A DNA stretch of 64,000 bases, from NCBI GenBank assembly GCA_029207755.1, contig JARCOQ010000001.1, positions 91,933,637 to 91,997,636 on the forward strand, in the 5' to 3' direction. This DNA is from Chamaea fasciata. Lineage: Eukaryota > Chordata > Aves > Passeriformes > Sylviidae. Shown piece by piece: positions 12,311 through 26,236 of this stretch (its first letter is position 1; each line of letters starts with the position of its first letter). The notes below the pieces were generated by a model, which was not told the DNA's origin, searched no databases, and was given only the letters and a program-made list of their open reading frames with translations. The translations under genes and the position numbers were made by a program.

Positions 12311-14705
12311 AAAAGTTCTTGCTTACAGGGACCCAAATTAGATGCTTACAAAAAAACAAATTAAACAATCATGTGTTGAGTAACTATCAAAATGCATTCC
12401 TGTGTCAGCTTGTTAACTGACAAATGCTGGCCTCTTGTATTCTTGCTTCCAACATTATTTGACACATCCTGGAAGCTGCTTTACTTGAGTCAGTTCTGTC
12501 TGCACCAAACCAGTAGGCATTTAAATAGCTTTCAGCTCTCATGTGGATATGGATTACATAAACAAACAATGTTTTAGGCTTGGATGGGATGTCAAGGCAT
12601 TTCATAAATTGCCTTGTTTAGAAGTTTAGAAGTACCACATTTGTTAGTTAGATCAGATCTTGTCCCTTTCCTGTGTTCCTGCTGTGAACCCCACTTCACA
12701 GCTTTGGGAAGTTTCAGTGCTGGCAGTGTTAGGGCTATTTCTCTGGTAGAAATACTGTACCTTGAATCACAACAGCTTATCAGCTGCTAACTCAGTCACC
12801 CTGAAGGGCCATTCCTTGGAACGTAAGGTGGTGTAGCCAGTGGTGCCTCAGCTTGCTTCAAAGGGAATTGAGTTGCAAACTGGAAGCAGTCAGCTGCAGC
12901 AAAATCCTGCTTGAATTATCCTCAAAATAATTCAGCATATTAGGAACGTATTGATGGCTGGGGGGCTGCTTCCAGTACCTGCTGGAGCCCCTTCAAAGCC
13001 TCATCACCTTGTTTTTTCCAGTCAGTCAGCTAGCATGGCCTCTGCAGCCTCTGTGCTTTGAAGGATGAGGAGTTTCACAATAGGAACTTGAGTTCCAAAG
13101 GCAGCTAAACGTTGTTGTGGAAATAAATGCCAGCTGAACTTCCTTTCTCATAGCCTCAACACATCAGATCTCCTTCAAGAGAAAACTGAGAAAATGTTCA
13201 AACAAGAAAAAAAATTGTGTGGTAGTAATTCCATTTTGTTTTTGTAAACCATGAGTGTGGTTGGTTACAGGAGAAGCATAGTAGGGGTAACACTTTAAGA
13301 TGTGGGCAGCTAACATTTCTGTTGGCAGAAAAACTGATAATTTTTTTTATATTACTTGTTGAAAAAAAAGCCCCTGTGTACCAACCACTATTTTGTTGGA
13401 GAAATCTATCAGATGCACTTGAAATACTTTGGGGTGGATGTGAAAAATGGTGGTTTACCTTCACTACAAGTTCTTGATAACACAAAAATTGCTAACAATT
13501 TGATAACAGAAAGGCCCATACCATGGTTCTCTAGTGCTGAACTGTAACTCTAGTTTGAAAATGTCACGCTGATTGTTTTAAGGAAAAAGAAACAATTTTG
13601 AAGACTCTTCCTTTTGATTGATAGTGACATTTTGGAAATCCTTGTGTGCAGCTCAATCTACAGTCTTCACTAAGGCAGTGTATGTATGAATCCTGGATGT
13701 TTGATATGTGCTCGTCATCTCAGGACAATTTGCCATTGAGAGCCCATTGCCAATTTGTCTAAAATATGTGGAAGAGCACAGGAAATGTGGCTGGGCTCAG
13801 CTAAACTGTTTTGATGTGTAAACATTGTGAATAAACTCCATGGACTTGTTGCCAAGCATGGACTTGGGAAGGAGTGCGTGCCTGTCTGTTTTTTGGGTGC
13901 ATCCCTGAGTTATTTCTCATGTGGCTGTGAATTCTTCATCTCAGACCTAGTGGGTTGAGCCTGAGGTCTGGCCTTGGGGTTACAGGTTAGCCAGCTGGTT
14001 GGAGCCAGACAATTAACAACTCCTCATTTGGCCTCTTATGCATTTTTTTGTATTTTTTCTGGAAAAGAGAATGTCCCTGACACTGTCTTATTTCCTAATA
14101 GGTTGCTTTGATTTAACCTTCTAAAGTCAAATTAGTCATGTGAGGTAGGTAAAATGAAGTCCGAGTTATTCAAACCCAAACTCACCCCTTGTAAGCACAA
14201 AAGGTTTTGTTAGTCCCTCACGCCATATCAGAAATGGCATATTGAAGGAGATAGGTTTACTCATCACTTTGAACATGTGCCAGTCGTCTTTCTGAGATGG
14301 AGGCTTTGTGCAACACTTGGGCAGTGAAAGTCTGAATGTGGTTCATTTTATGTTAGGCAGTTTTTTGGCTCCACTGGCTCCGATGTTGTAACACACTTAA
14401 AGGGAAAGGTTTGTCCACTGAACTGGAAAAAGTAGCAGCCAGTCTGTCTCTTGTTTCGCACCAATCGAGGCTGGCTTAATTTTTGACAACAGGATGATGG
14501 TCTGAATTTTGGAACATGGTTTTGGTTTTACTGCTTGAGTGACTTTGAACAAGTCAGTCTTTACTTTTCAGGGTTGTAAAATTGTGATAAAGGATATCCA
14601 CCTTATGGATATGAGGCTAGAAAAATGGTTCTTGGACAAAGAAAGTATTTTTGATCCTCAGATGAAAGCTGATATATAAAATGCAAAGCAGCACCATTCT
14701 GAGCT

Positions 14706-14734
14706 TTTTTTTTTTTTTTTTTTTTAAAAAAAAA
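14706..14734. repeat. Poly-T / poly-A run
   Basis: Twenty T are followed directly by nine A. The sequence could fold on itself in single-stranded form. No target duplication or retrocopy body was recognised around it. Confidence 0.85.
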
Positions 14735-15431
14735 CCAAACTAAAAAAACCAAGTTTATTCTAGTATGCAATGGGATAGTCAGCTCTAGCATATCTTGACT
14801 TGCTGAAATATCTGTCTGCTATGTATGGTTACCAAGCAAGCTTCCATGAATTCATAGTGATGTTAAAGTTGAGCCTTTTGTTAGGAGTCTTAGTAAGCGG
14901 TTATTCCAAGATATTACGACTTTTTAAGGGATGTTTCAAGAGATAGTTATTTATTTATAACAGGGATTGTATTAACTCTTTCTGAGATGCAGTTAACTCT
15001 TTTGCAAACAGAGAAATTCATTAAAATTAACAGCCTGCTGTAGGTATTTGAGAAGATAATTACAGTCTTTTGCTTGGGAACAGAGCAAACTGTCTTCAGA
15101 AGGTGGGCTTTACAGGCATTGATTTGATTATATTTCCACTTGCCTCTGGCATGGTTTCTAGCAGATTTATCTTTTTTTTATTATCATGCCAGAAAACAGC
15201 CTTTGAAATATGCAATTTTATGTAAGCGTAGCAGTTTCCCCATCTGTCCCACTGTTCAAATTTGAATTTTTTAAGTTCCAAAATAAAAAGTTCATAGCTT
15301 CCATTAGTATGGCTGTATTCTCTAATGCTGAACTATCAAATAGGGCAGACAAAGTAAGGATTTTTGTATCAAAATTAGCTACGTGTATTTTCTGGGTGTG
15401 TGGGTAGATCTGGTGAAAATTGCAGTTCCCA

Positions 15432-15750
15432 GAAGGGAGCCCACAACAAAGACAGAGCGAGACTACTTACAAGAGCATTTTGTGACAGGACAAGTGGAAA
15501 AATGGCTTCAAACTGAAATAGAGTAGGTTTGGATTATATATTAGGAAGAAGTTCATGACTGTGAGGGTGGTGAGGCACTGGCACAGGTTGTCCAGAGAAG
15601 CTGTGGATGCCCCATCTCTGGAAGTATTCAAAGCCAGGTTGGATGGGGCTCTGAGAAACCTGGGCTAGTGGGAGGTGTCCCTGCCTATGGCAGGGGGATT
15701 GAGATCATTAAGATCCTTTCTAACCCAAACCATTCTGTGGTTCTATGATT
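15432..15750 (+). mobile_element. CR1 LINE 3' end (about 320 bases)
   Basis: This is a well-preserved CR1 3' end on the CDKAL1 sense strand. Landmarks in order are a remnant of TTTACAAGGGCAT (here CTTACAAGAGCATT), TGACAGGACAAG, GACTGTGAGGGTGGTGAGG, CACTGGCACAGGTTG, GGATGCCCCATCTCTGGAAG, GGTTGGATGGGGCT, TGTCCCTGCC and the terminal AACCCAAACCATTCTGTGG then TTCTATGATT. The last part is the octamer tail typical of avian CR1. It is 5' truncated like most CR1 copies. Frame breaks are present, so it is inactive. It is the copy in the window closest to the family consensus as I recall it. Confidence 0.92.
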
Positions 15751-17910
15751 TACATTGCAAACAATTATATTAATTTTAAATTTTATGGCTGCTGTGGTTT
15801 TTTTCCTCACTAATACTTGTAACACTTTGCAAGACTTCTAGCTACAGCTTCAGACAAACTTACAGATAAGAAGAGTAGATTATTTTTGAACTGATTCTAA
15901 GGTTTTGGCTCGGCTGTTCCTGCTTTGTGTAAATGCAAATGCATCCAGAAATGACCCATTCCTGCATAGCTGGACCTGTGAGCTGACCAGTGATCACCCT
16001 TCCATTTTGCAAACCGGAATTACTTTTGGTCAAGAAATGCATTCTTTCCTATTCTACCTACGTCCTCTCCTAATCTCATCTATGTTGCTTGGTGGATTTT
16101 ATCATATTAACTCATTCAACTGACCATTAGGAAGGAAAGACTAAGACCATGCTTTATAGAAGTAATCTGAAAAATCTCTTTTTCTGTCATCTGCCTTCTC
16201 CTTAATGATAACCCACAAACTCTAGCAATACACTCCTATAGAGGCCAGCTTTTCAAATCTGTAAGACCAAATTTAGACACTTAAAATTCCCCTTTAGGCA
16301 CAGGTTTTCACGGTGATGATGGTGAATAATTATGCTCTTCACCTAATTTTTTTCCCATGTGTTTGTTTTCAAGCAACACAGGTAATGAGCATGATCTGTT
16401 TGAAAATGGCCACTGGGTAGGGTGCTCAGCAGCTGGTCCCATTGGAAATTTTGGTTTTGCATATACACTGGTGTCATGTTGACTTAATACAACAGTGATC
16501 CTAGATTCTCTTGTCTTTAATTGTTTACCTACAACATACTATAATTAGAAATTTCATCCATTTTTGAGGGAGAATTAAGAGAAGGTAGAAGGTACGTATA
16601 CAACAGAGGGATGTTACCAAATAGATAAAGATGCTGCATTTCACTACATTAAAAACAACAAAAAAAACCCTGCCTGCTGATGGAGTCTAAAGGAAATAAT
16701 TCTGGCCACCCTTTTTGTGAGTTTTGTCAACTTACTCTTCTCCTTTTAGTAGACTTCCTCATTGGACATCTGTTCACATCCTCTACTTATTTGTGTTTCA
16801 CTCTGAGTCTCGTGGTTTTCTGGGGCTGGAGTGGCAAAAGTTAACACAGGTAGAGAAAGTCAAAAAGCTGGAGTGAAGGAAAGTAAGCAGTAAGGTAGGA
16901 GGAACTGGGCTTTTAGGCAGTGTGCTCTGTGGGAATGAATTGCAGGAATGAAGTAGGCATTGCTTTTGGTTGCCTTATTGTACATGCAGCATTGGAATAG
17001 GAGTATCCAGACAGTACTGGACAGTCCCTTTATTCAGCAGTTACAGGAAAAATGCATTTTGAGATGTTCATAACCCTCACAGTGTGTTTATGTTTTGAGA
17101 TAAAAATATATAGTGATTTATTTGTTTTGTAAAATATTCTTTACAATTATTGCAGGGCATAATATTCTTCTAGCAGCACTGCTTTTATGCAGCAAACAAA
17201 ATTTCTGTAAAATATTAGTACCTTATTAGATACATGAAAAGTCATACTTCATTGACTTTACTTCACGAGAATTGTCCCTTACCACACATTTTGTTCTTTT
17301 TCTTACTTTGATATGAAACTTGGTAAGATACTGTCTTTTGTTTGAAATTTATTGCAGTACTAAGCCAGTGACAAGTAATTGCTGACAGATACAGAGCAGA
17401 TAACCACTCAGTGAAAACACAAACATCCTGAAGGAAAATGTTTTAAATCAAGCTGAGTCTGAAATAACATGGATGGGGTCTTAAAAGTCTTGTCCATGAT
17501 AATTGCAGTTCTGCATACCACAGTCTTAAGAAAATGTTAAGTCTTTTGTACTGATTGAACTGTGAAATGTAGAGCACTTGTTATTCTGAGTCTCACATTC
17601 TGACAACTCAGTCCACTTCGAGGCGGCTTACTTAAGTGCAGCTATTACACAGCAGTCTAAACGAATGTGTGAGATACAACCTGTTTTTATGTAGAGGATG
17701 ACTGCCTTGCTCTCCAGGAAATAATGTACACTACTTGTTGCATTTTTCACTTATTTTACACATTGCTAAATGTCACAGTGGTAGTAACTCAGCAATAATC
17801 CATTACTTACCTGTAGCGTTTTAATATGTCTGTGAGTGATTTTGTGTACTACTGTTTAAATATGTTGTTTCCCCAAATATTTTACTTCAGGTGAAGACTT
17901 GTGATATTTC

Positions 17911-17963
<53 letters not shown>

Positions 17964-20283
17964 ACACAGTGTAATAACTGCTTGTTCTGGATTTTGGCAT
18001 TATGCTAAAAGCTTATGATGGTACTCTGCAAAGGTGGAAAGCTTCTTCAAGCTCTTTTGGGAGAGCATTTAGGAACTCAGCCTGTACAGCATTGTAATTG
18101 AGTTACCTTGAGTCATTCCCAGTTGTCAGCCTGGGGGAATGGATTCCAATAGCACTTGTGAAACTAGAGGGCTGGATGACAGATCTCATTAGGCATTGGT
18201 AAATCACTAAACATTTCCTGTAATATATTGAATCCCTCATATCTTGTCTTCTTGGCCATCCTTTGCATCCCTGCTGCTCTACCCATCCCTGTATCACCTG
18301 CTATTTGCATCTGGCACACTGACAGCAAGGGTGAGTTTGATGAGCCTTCTAGCTATGCCAAGCCATTCAGAAGTGAGAGTGAAATGGGGAGCCTCCACCA
18401 AAAGTATCTGAGCTAGTCTTCAAAGTGTTCTTCAGAAATGCTCATGCAATCTCTTCTGTTGCTAATGGGGATAACATAGAGGGAAGACAACCCAGAATGA
18501 GTGATTTTAAATGCTCATGTCATTTTAAATATGGAGTTTTGATGAAAAATGGCTGAATGAGAGGCTCCCTCTGAGTTGAACCTTTCATTTGATCTAGTAG
18601 ACTCTTATTTTTTTGCTCAGCAGTTACCTCATCTTTGTTGAAATCAGCATAACAAATAACTTCGAATATAACTGGGATGCTTGAGATGGTCTTTCACCCA
18701 ACTGCCACCACCTGTTTCTGTGTGCTGAAATTACGTGTTTTGTATTCTATCAGTAATCCTTGATTAATTTAGAGCAACAACTTTCTTGGATGGAAGTTTG
18801 AGGTTTCTTTCCCCCTACTCTTCCTTCATTGTTAAAAGTGGATGAAATGTTTCAAGAGTTGGAATGGAAATCGGGTGTGTTAACAGAGAATGCTGTTGAC
18901 TTAGGTTACAGGATTCACAGTAAAGACTTCAGGTATAATAATTCTTCTTTTACTGTCCTTTCAGCCCACTTCAGTCTTTGTATAGGTAAGTGCCACCATA
19001 AGAAGTGGATAAGAACTAACGAGATAGGTATGAGGAGATTTAGTATTTAAAAGAACACTTGAAGATTTAAGTGAAAAATATTGTGTATTACCTAGACACA
19101 CTGTGTTAACACTGGGAAATGAATATTTTAATGGTGCTGGTGTTAGTCCACTCTTCCATTTTTTTGTGATGTTGAGGTTATAAAATACACCGTTGCAGAC
19201 GGTGCTTGGTAGCTGTGCTACCAAACAGTTTCTGTACAGAGTTATAAAGTTCTTCATTTGTACTGCTTGCTTACTGAGGGGTTTTTGTTTGTCAGTTCCA
19301 AGACCCTATTTTTTAACGGGAAGGACATCATGTGAGAAGCAACACAAATCAAAGTAGGTGCCCTCAGTTAGTCCAAGAGGAGTTCAAGGTCTCTTACATT
19401 TGTCTAATAAACCTAAGATAATAAATCTTAAGTATGTTTAACAACATACTAAACATGCAAGTACAAACTGACATGACCTCTTATTTTGTCTTACCAGTTG
19501 AGGTTTATCTCAGAATTTTTTTCCTGAGGCTAGCTCTTGTATCCAGTATTGTTGAGAGGGTGACTGAGGGATGGTGGTTTTGTTTTCATGTAAGATTTTA
19601 CAAATTGCTCTTCTACTTCACATTGTAGCTTTATTCTTGGTTTATCTGTAGTGTGATAAAAGGGCTCCTAACTCACCGTGAGTTTTAAATGTAAACACTG
19701 CCAGGTCTGAGCTGGAAAGCAACATTCCAGAGGCTGTCCACCCCTGCAGCCAAGGTATGGGGTTGTCCCCCCTTCATCTTGCTACTTTAAATTGTTGAAC
19801 TTTTTAATATGGACAGATCCACCTTGCTGTGAGGCAATAAATTCTGACTTGAGTTAGGTGAACTATTCAGCTGAGACCCCATCAGTCAGAGACCACAGAT
19901 GGCTTCACCTTTTGAGAGGGACCTCAGTTCTAAACCAAATTAACATAAAATAGTTTCTACAACAGTATCATCTTAATGTATCCCAGGTCTTTGTAAAAAA
20001 AACAACACAAATGTTCAGATTTTGCATTCAGAAAAATAAAAATATTGATTGCTGGTTGTTCACCGGATTTTTCTGGCAAACTAGAAATTCTTAATTCAGC
20101 TTCTGCATTTGTCTTGTGGTATTACTCAGGTGCTTGGCATACTATTTTTTTTTAGAATTGGATAGCAATGTTCATGTTGAAGAAGTTACTTTCCCCCCTC
20201 ACTTTATCACATAAAGGTATGTGTGCACATAATGAATACTGCAAAAGGAAAATTTTTTTTCTAGTATCTTTTGTACAAGGAAG
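15751..20283 (+). other. CDKAL1 intron sequence, no gene recognised
   Basis: AT-rich intron. The only marked element is the 45-base poly-T near 17.9 kb. Short open frames such as 18,228-18,416 lie in a pyrimidine-rich stretch and have no family signature. Confidence 0.7.
17915..17959. repeat. 45-base poly-T tract
   Basis: An uninterrupted run of 45 T on the + strand. On the minus strand it would be a poly-A tail, but the sequence that would precede it on that strand (about 17,960-18,100) is not recognised as a retrocopy or SINE. Confidence 0.9.
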
Positions 20284-20573
20284 ATGCAAAGACACCACCT
20301 ACAAGGGCATTCCTACAAGACAAGGGGGAACGGCTTCAAACTGAGAGTGGATTTAGATTAGATATTAGGAATAAATTTTTTACTGTGAGGGTGGTGAGGC
20401 ACTGGAACAGGTTGCCAAGAGAAGCTGTGTATGCCCCATCCTTGGAAGTGTTCCAGGCCAGGCTGGATGGGGCCCTCAGCATATGGGCTAGTGGAATTTG
20501 TCCCTGCACGTGACAGAGGGAGTTGGAACTAGGTGATCTTCAAGGTTCCTTCCAACCCAAACCATTCCATAAC
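20284..20573 (+). mobile_element. CR1 LINE 3' end with residual ORF2 C-terminus
   Basis: A second CR1 3' end, of the same general type as the 15.4 kb copy and in the same orientation. The order is CTACAAGGGCATTCCTACAA, GGCTTCAAACTGAGAG, TACTGTGAGGGTGGTGAGG, GGAACAGGTTGCC, GTTCCAGGCCAGGCTGGATG, GTTGGAACTAGGTGATC, then CCTTCCAACCCAAACCATTC. An 80-codon frame remains open through it (20,271-20,513) and shows HWNRLPRE and [12 protein letters not shown], the signature of the C-terminal end of CR1 ORF2. The element is 5' truncated and lacks most of its octamer tail. The open frame is a fossil and not a host gene. Confidence 0.92.
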
Positions 20574-23500
20574 TAAAATTTTATTTATGCCATGAATTGT
20601 TCTTTGGTGTGGTAATATCTTCATGTTTCACTAGAATTCTCAGAGCTCAGTTTAATTCTTATTTAGTGAGCAGTACTTGTGAGTGAATGTCAGTTGTTTT
20701 GGTATTCGGGAGCTTTTGTTTTGCGAATGATGTCTTCTAATGGCATAGTTCAAGATCAGATGTTGACCTTCATAACCATAGATCAAAATCATCCGTTATC
20801 AGATGATTCAGCACTTCATCCTATTCAGCACTTTCATTTTATTGTAAATACAGCTTTGCTAGAAATAAGGCCAGAATTTTCAGAGGCTCACAAGTGCAAG
20901 AGTTAGATTTCTGTGTTTTGTGTCAACTGGCTTTGTGGTTTTTACTTCTGGTTGAGAAAAGTTCTCTCTATCCAAAATCCTTGTGAAAGTAATGGTGTCT
21001 GAGATCCTGCATCAATAACCACAGGCTTCTGAGAGGAATAAAATGAACTTAAAATGTTCAGACAGTTGATGGTTGGTAATTACCCTCCTTTAGGGGAGGT
21101 TGTTGATTATGTAGAATATGGAGTAATAAATGTGTTAACCATTCAAGTATGTTAAATTATTAATCAAAACTGTGGTTTGGGATAACAGATGTAACAAAAA
21201 GATGAGCTTTTTCTATTAGGGCTCACTTACCCATGGTATTTTCAAGTGTTGTGTGGTTTTTGTTACAGCAGGTAATTAGAAACTTTGCTGCTCTGCTGCT
21301 TCTCTTTGCTGCAGGTGGTGCTTAAAAATACTTGGTACCATACAGTGGTGTTTGTGCTTCCTCTCAAATAATTTACTGTCTTTGGAATATTTTCTAAACA
21401 GCATTTCTTAGATTTTTCTTGGAAGAAGTTGGGAGGATTTAGCCACTTAGCTTCTCAGGCACATAATTTTTAAGGCAAAAATGAGTTTTCTCTTGAAAGC
21501 AAATGACTTCTTATATAGTGGGAAATATATAGCTACTTAAAAATCAGTCTATAATTTCATTAGTTTTGTTATTTACCAAGAGTACTTTTCTTTTTTTTAA
21601 CCTTGGACAAACAGTAGTTTCCTCAGCTTCCTAGAGAGGGAGGTTTTCTTCTGTCCCCGTGATCTGTGATGATGTTATGAGAATTTCTGAAATTCGTACT
21701 ATAAACCCATACAGTTTTACTTTGAGGTTGTTGTTTTACTGAATTTCCTAAGACCTTCACTATTTTCACCCTGTTATCACAGCCCATCAGGTGATTTTCA
21801 GTAAAACTGGGAAGCTCTCCTTTCCTCCTGCTACCACTTCCGAGGAGTCCTTGTCAATAGTAACTTCTACACCACCCTTCCAGGAAGCCTGTTTGTAAGC
21901 TAAGATTTGTCTTGCTCCCCCACTGTGATTAGCTTTTACTGGGAATGCAAACAAGCTGGTTTTGCTATTTTAAGCAACAGATGGGCAACTTCTCCTGGAG
22001 TGAGATTTGCTTGACAAATAGAAGTTCAGTGTTACAAAGTACCTTCCAACACAACTGTTTGTCCCTCTGACCTGTTTGGACTGTTCATCTGGTTCGTGAA
22101 CTGAGTAGTATTTTCTAGAAAACTTAAAACATCACATTTAATTATGCCTATGTTTTACCGTAAACATTTTTCTGCCTAGAAGAGGGTGATAGCTATTTTT
22201 GAACTGTGTCAGGTGAAGATGAACTCATAAATGGGTTGCAAACTGATAGATTGAGAAGGATTAGGGATTTTATGAAGCTTATTATCTTCAGTGGGATTAT
22301 CTCAGTGAATAATATTTTTGTAATCTGGAAAGAAATAAAGAAGCCAGTAAAATTATCAGAGAAGAAAAATTTAGACTACACTGATATTTATTTGAGAACA
22401 GTTCCTTAAGTAGTCCACAATTCTGTAATCAAGAAGAGTGAGGAATGTGGAAAAAGGGTCTAATTGGGTGATGTTAAGGCAGCTTTTTTAGATATCCACA
22501 GGAAAGTGGAAAAAAGTTACAAGAGGAAGGGTAAGAAACGTAGAATTTTGGCAAAGGGACACTAATCTTATTAAGGGAATATGTATGGTGGAGAACTCTA
22601 AGAATAAGTGAAAGCCTGTGTGCATTAGAGCTAAGAAGAGAGAGCCTACCAATTTTGAAGTGGCCTTAAAGGATGTATATTTATTACATATCTTTAGTAT
22701 TTCCTGTATAATTTTATACAAAGCATGTAAGTACTACCTTTTTAAAATGCCATCTGCTGTGGTAATAATTGATGGATGTGAAATCGAACAAGTGTCATAT
22801 TGCTGAGAAAGTTCCATTAGACCACAGAAATGCTAATATTGGAATAATAATGAAAGAAACAATAACAACAGGAAAACAAGATGCTCTAGACTGTTGATGT
22901 ACTCTTAAGCTCTCTTTGTCCTAGAGAGGTCTGTAAGCTAAGCAAAAGATAGGAGAGCATTATTTATAGTCCACAGAGAAAACTATTGTTGATAACCATG
23001 GAAAAAGCATCTGGTGTTGCTTGGGTTTGTACAGGACTGCCAGTCTGGTATTTGTGCTCTTTCTGGAATATTGATTGATGATCATGTGGCAAGTGGAGTG
23101 CTGCATTTATAGAAGGAAGAGTATGTATGTACACCTGAGGAGTCTGAGAATAACAGGAGAGAGAAGACAGCTCCCAAGCACTTTCTGTGGTACAACTAGG
23201 AACTGAGTGTGTGTTTTATGGCTTGGATAAATTCTGGAAGATGACAGATGGATAGACGCTGACTGTAGACATAGCCTCAGCAGTGGTTTCTCTAAATTAG
23301 CATTCTGTGACTTCTTTTTGTAGTAACAGTCAGCAGATACTGGTTTTAGGAAAACATTGGCATCTTGAACTGTTCCTTTAGATAAATGCATCCCTTTTAT
23401 TATGTCCAGTTTTGCCAAATGAAAAATCATAATAAAAATAAAGATATTTTGTATTATATTGAGCAGTATTAAATGAAGTAAATGTGTTGCAGATTCTCTA

Positions 23501-26236
23501 ATACTGGGATGTAGAATACCAAGAATGAGAATGATTGGTAGCATGTTAATTAAACTGCATGTAAGTTGAAAATACGTAGAATATCGTTGTCCATTCTGTT
23601 GTCAAGGTCAAGTGCACATATTTTAGAATACAGAACATGAAATTAAGGAGTTGGCTTGTTAAAATTTATAACTTTTGAGAGTTATGTGCAAACTCTCAAA
23701 TTATTAATGTACTTTCAGAGCTTGAGCAGTCCTGTTGAATGAACACCACATTGTGAACACCACACATGCTCTGGTTTTGTGCTTTAAAATTGATAAAGCC
23801 AATGTATGAATATTTAAAAATATTTATCTGTGCTTTCTCCTGGATTACTTTTTAAAGCAGAAGTTGTTAGAGGCACAGTTTGGGAGAAGTTTGCTGCAGC
23901 AAATAATTCTTGGTATCTGTCTTTGTATTTTCTAATTTGTTATCCCTATTATTGGCAGTGTGATTTTCTGGTACTTGATGACATCTCAAACTGGATGGAA
24001 ATACAGTTCATCCATCTCAGTGTTATTTTAAACACAACTATTTTCATAGAGCAGGATGAATGTAGTCATAAGGTGTCTCTTCTACTAACCTTGCTTTACT
24101 CGTAGGGTCTTGTCTGGGCCTGCCTAATTCCCATCAGAGGGAAGACACTCTTGCATGGAACATCTGGTAGCTTTTTCAGAAAGTGGCAAATACTGGCAGA
24201 AATAAATTGATATATATTGTGAAGAGAGGCGGAAAGTAAGAGCAATTTTTGGCACGCTCCTGGGAGTAGGGAGGGAGAATGTAGCTGTAACAACATTTTA
24301 AGGAGAGTGCATGGGGAATGAATGCAGGCTCTCAAGTCTTCTGAAGGTCATCAGAGTGGATCTGGCCTTCACTTGACCCATGATCAGGGCACAAAACAGG
24401 GTAGAAGCTTTAATTTGAGGAAAAGAATAAAACAAAACAAAAGATAAGTGAGCAGTTCAGCACTGTTTAGCTCTATGTAAAGGGTATTATTAAAACCAGG
24501 TTAGGAGCCTAAGTTGTTTGCTCCTTTCTGTTGTATACTGTTAAATCTAAAAAACCTTAAAAAAATCAGGTTGCTGTTATAATTGCAATGTAGAACTTAC
24601 CTTTTTACTTCTGTAATTCTGTAGTGTATTCTGAAGTACAAGTATGCATGTAAGCTCATGTGTCCTGTCCCTTACTAAAGAATTAAGCTGCCTTCTGCTG
24701 ATACAGGTAGACCTATATCTCACACATATGGCCTTTTGTATCATCTTAAATAAGGCTAACACACACTTCACTCCTCTGAGTTCTAGGGGAGCCTGGAGTG
24801 TGTTGTCTGATACAAGAGATGTGAAAAGTTGATGAACGGGGCACAGATTTTGAAAGAGGTTTCAGGGAGTGCAGTGCTCAGTTTCCTGAGTTTTATTCAA
24901 AAGGAAAGTTCTGCCTTCCTCTGGCACCTGTTTTGAAGACAAACTTCTGCTTGCTGACAGGCGAAGATCTTCTTGTGTGCAGAAGATTTTCTGTTCAGAA
25001 AAAAAGGCTCAATTGCCTATTTCATACTTTGAATCTTTGTACAGAGGCTATGGTAGAAAAAAAATCATGATGTTTATTAATGAAGTAGTATTTCAAAGAA
25101 AAAAATATATGCTTAGTGCCATCAGAGTCTGAAAACTGTACTTGAGTTGCTAGAAAAATTTGGAAGAAAGGCATGAGAAATCTTTTAGAGCAAATTTCAA
25201 AGGCATAAGTTGTGCAGTTAGTGCTTCTTCCACCCTCTCAAATTCTGCAGTGTTTGGGAGCCATAGAAGAGAATTTCTTTGAAATTGCTGGTGGGAGCAG
25301 AGGGACTTCTTTTCTGGAGTTTCATAACAGGATGACAATTTCCAGTGAGATTCAGTAGAATTTTGAGCTAAGTGAGCTTGATGCAGAGTCCTGCATTATT
25401 TAGTATAGTTTCCTGGTGTGAGGTGTCTTGAAGTCTGCAGAGATGCATGTTGTATAAAAAGTAGAAAGGAATTAAAAATATGGAGCGGTTGCCTAGGAAG
25501 TGCTGTTTAAGCAACTCATATTTCTTAGAGGTATTTAAAGGTTGATATAATCATTGTTATGAACAGTTTATATGTTACAGAGAAACTTGAGCATTACGAC
25601 TTTGGTATGAATTTACTGTGTGTCTGAAGTCGAGGGAAGGAACTTTAATGAGGAGGGCCTTTTTCATTAGAGCTTTAATACAAAGATGAATCCATTGCAC
25701 AAGGACAGTCTGGGAGCCCCACAAACATGCAGCTGGAGTCTGCCTCCATTTCCCATTCTCACCTGTGGCTGAGAATGCATCAGAAACAAGACTGAGAAAA
25801 AGGTTAGAGATGGTTACAGAAGCTTAATCTGTAAAGCACCTAGCTCATTTTGCCTAGGACTTGCAAAGTAACCTTTAAAAATGACTCATTACTCTTCTGA
25901 TCGAGTATTACCTCTAAAGTGATCAATAATATACTGCACTTAGTCTTTGTCCTGACCTTCCTGATCACTGGGATGGGTGACAAAGCTGTGAAATCCTGGC
26001 GAAGTGTTACATGTGATTTACTGTGCTCAAGAGAGGTACTGCTGCTGGTTAGAGCCTGCTTATTCTTCAGAAATAGAATATTCCATCTGTGTGCAGGTAA
26101 AGGATCACTGTTAAGATGGTGGTATGAATCTGATAGAATTAAATTTTGTGGAAAATTTGGAGAGGATAAAAGGAAATAGAACTTTGGGAGTGAAGTAGCT
26201 GTTGTCACATGCAAATATTTATGTTCACTCACACAC
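20574..26236 (+). other. CDKAL1 intron sequence, no gene recognised
   Basis: AT-rich intron. Longer open frames (22,206-22,409 +; 23,107-23,544 minus, 145 codons; 23,830-24,105 +) are rich in Ile, Leu, Lys and Phe as expected from AT-rich random sequence, and no motif is seen. No repeats were recognised. Confidence 0.7.

Larger units (their letters stand above)
5833..15431 (+). other. CDKAL1 intron sequence with minor repeats
   Basis: Intron with no recognised exon. It contains a CR1 tail trace near 7.3 kb, a GC-rich block near 10.4 kb, T/GT-rich tracts near 11.4 and 12.25 kb, and a T20-A9 run near 14.7 kb. Several open frames of 60-170 codons occur, for example 10,141-10,644 on the minus strand through the GC-rich block, but none carries a family motif. 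I saw no tRNA or other RNA gene. Confidence 0.7.

Noticed and set aside
17960..18110. Retrocopy on the minus strand ending in the poly-T at 17.9 kb
   Set aside because: The adjoining sequence is not recognised as a gene copy or SINE and no target duplication was seen.
23107..23544. 145-codon minus-strand frame rich in Ile and Leu
   Set aside because: The composition is what AT-rich sequence gives by chance; hydrophobic stretches are irregular and no family is recognised.
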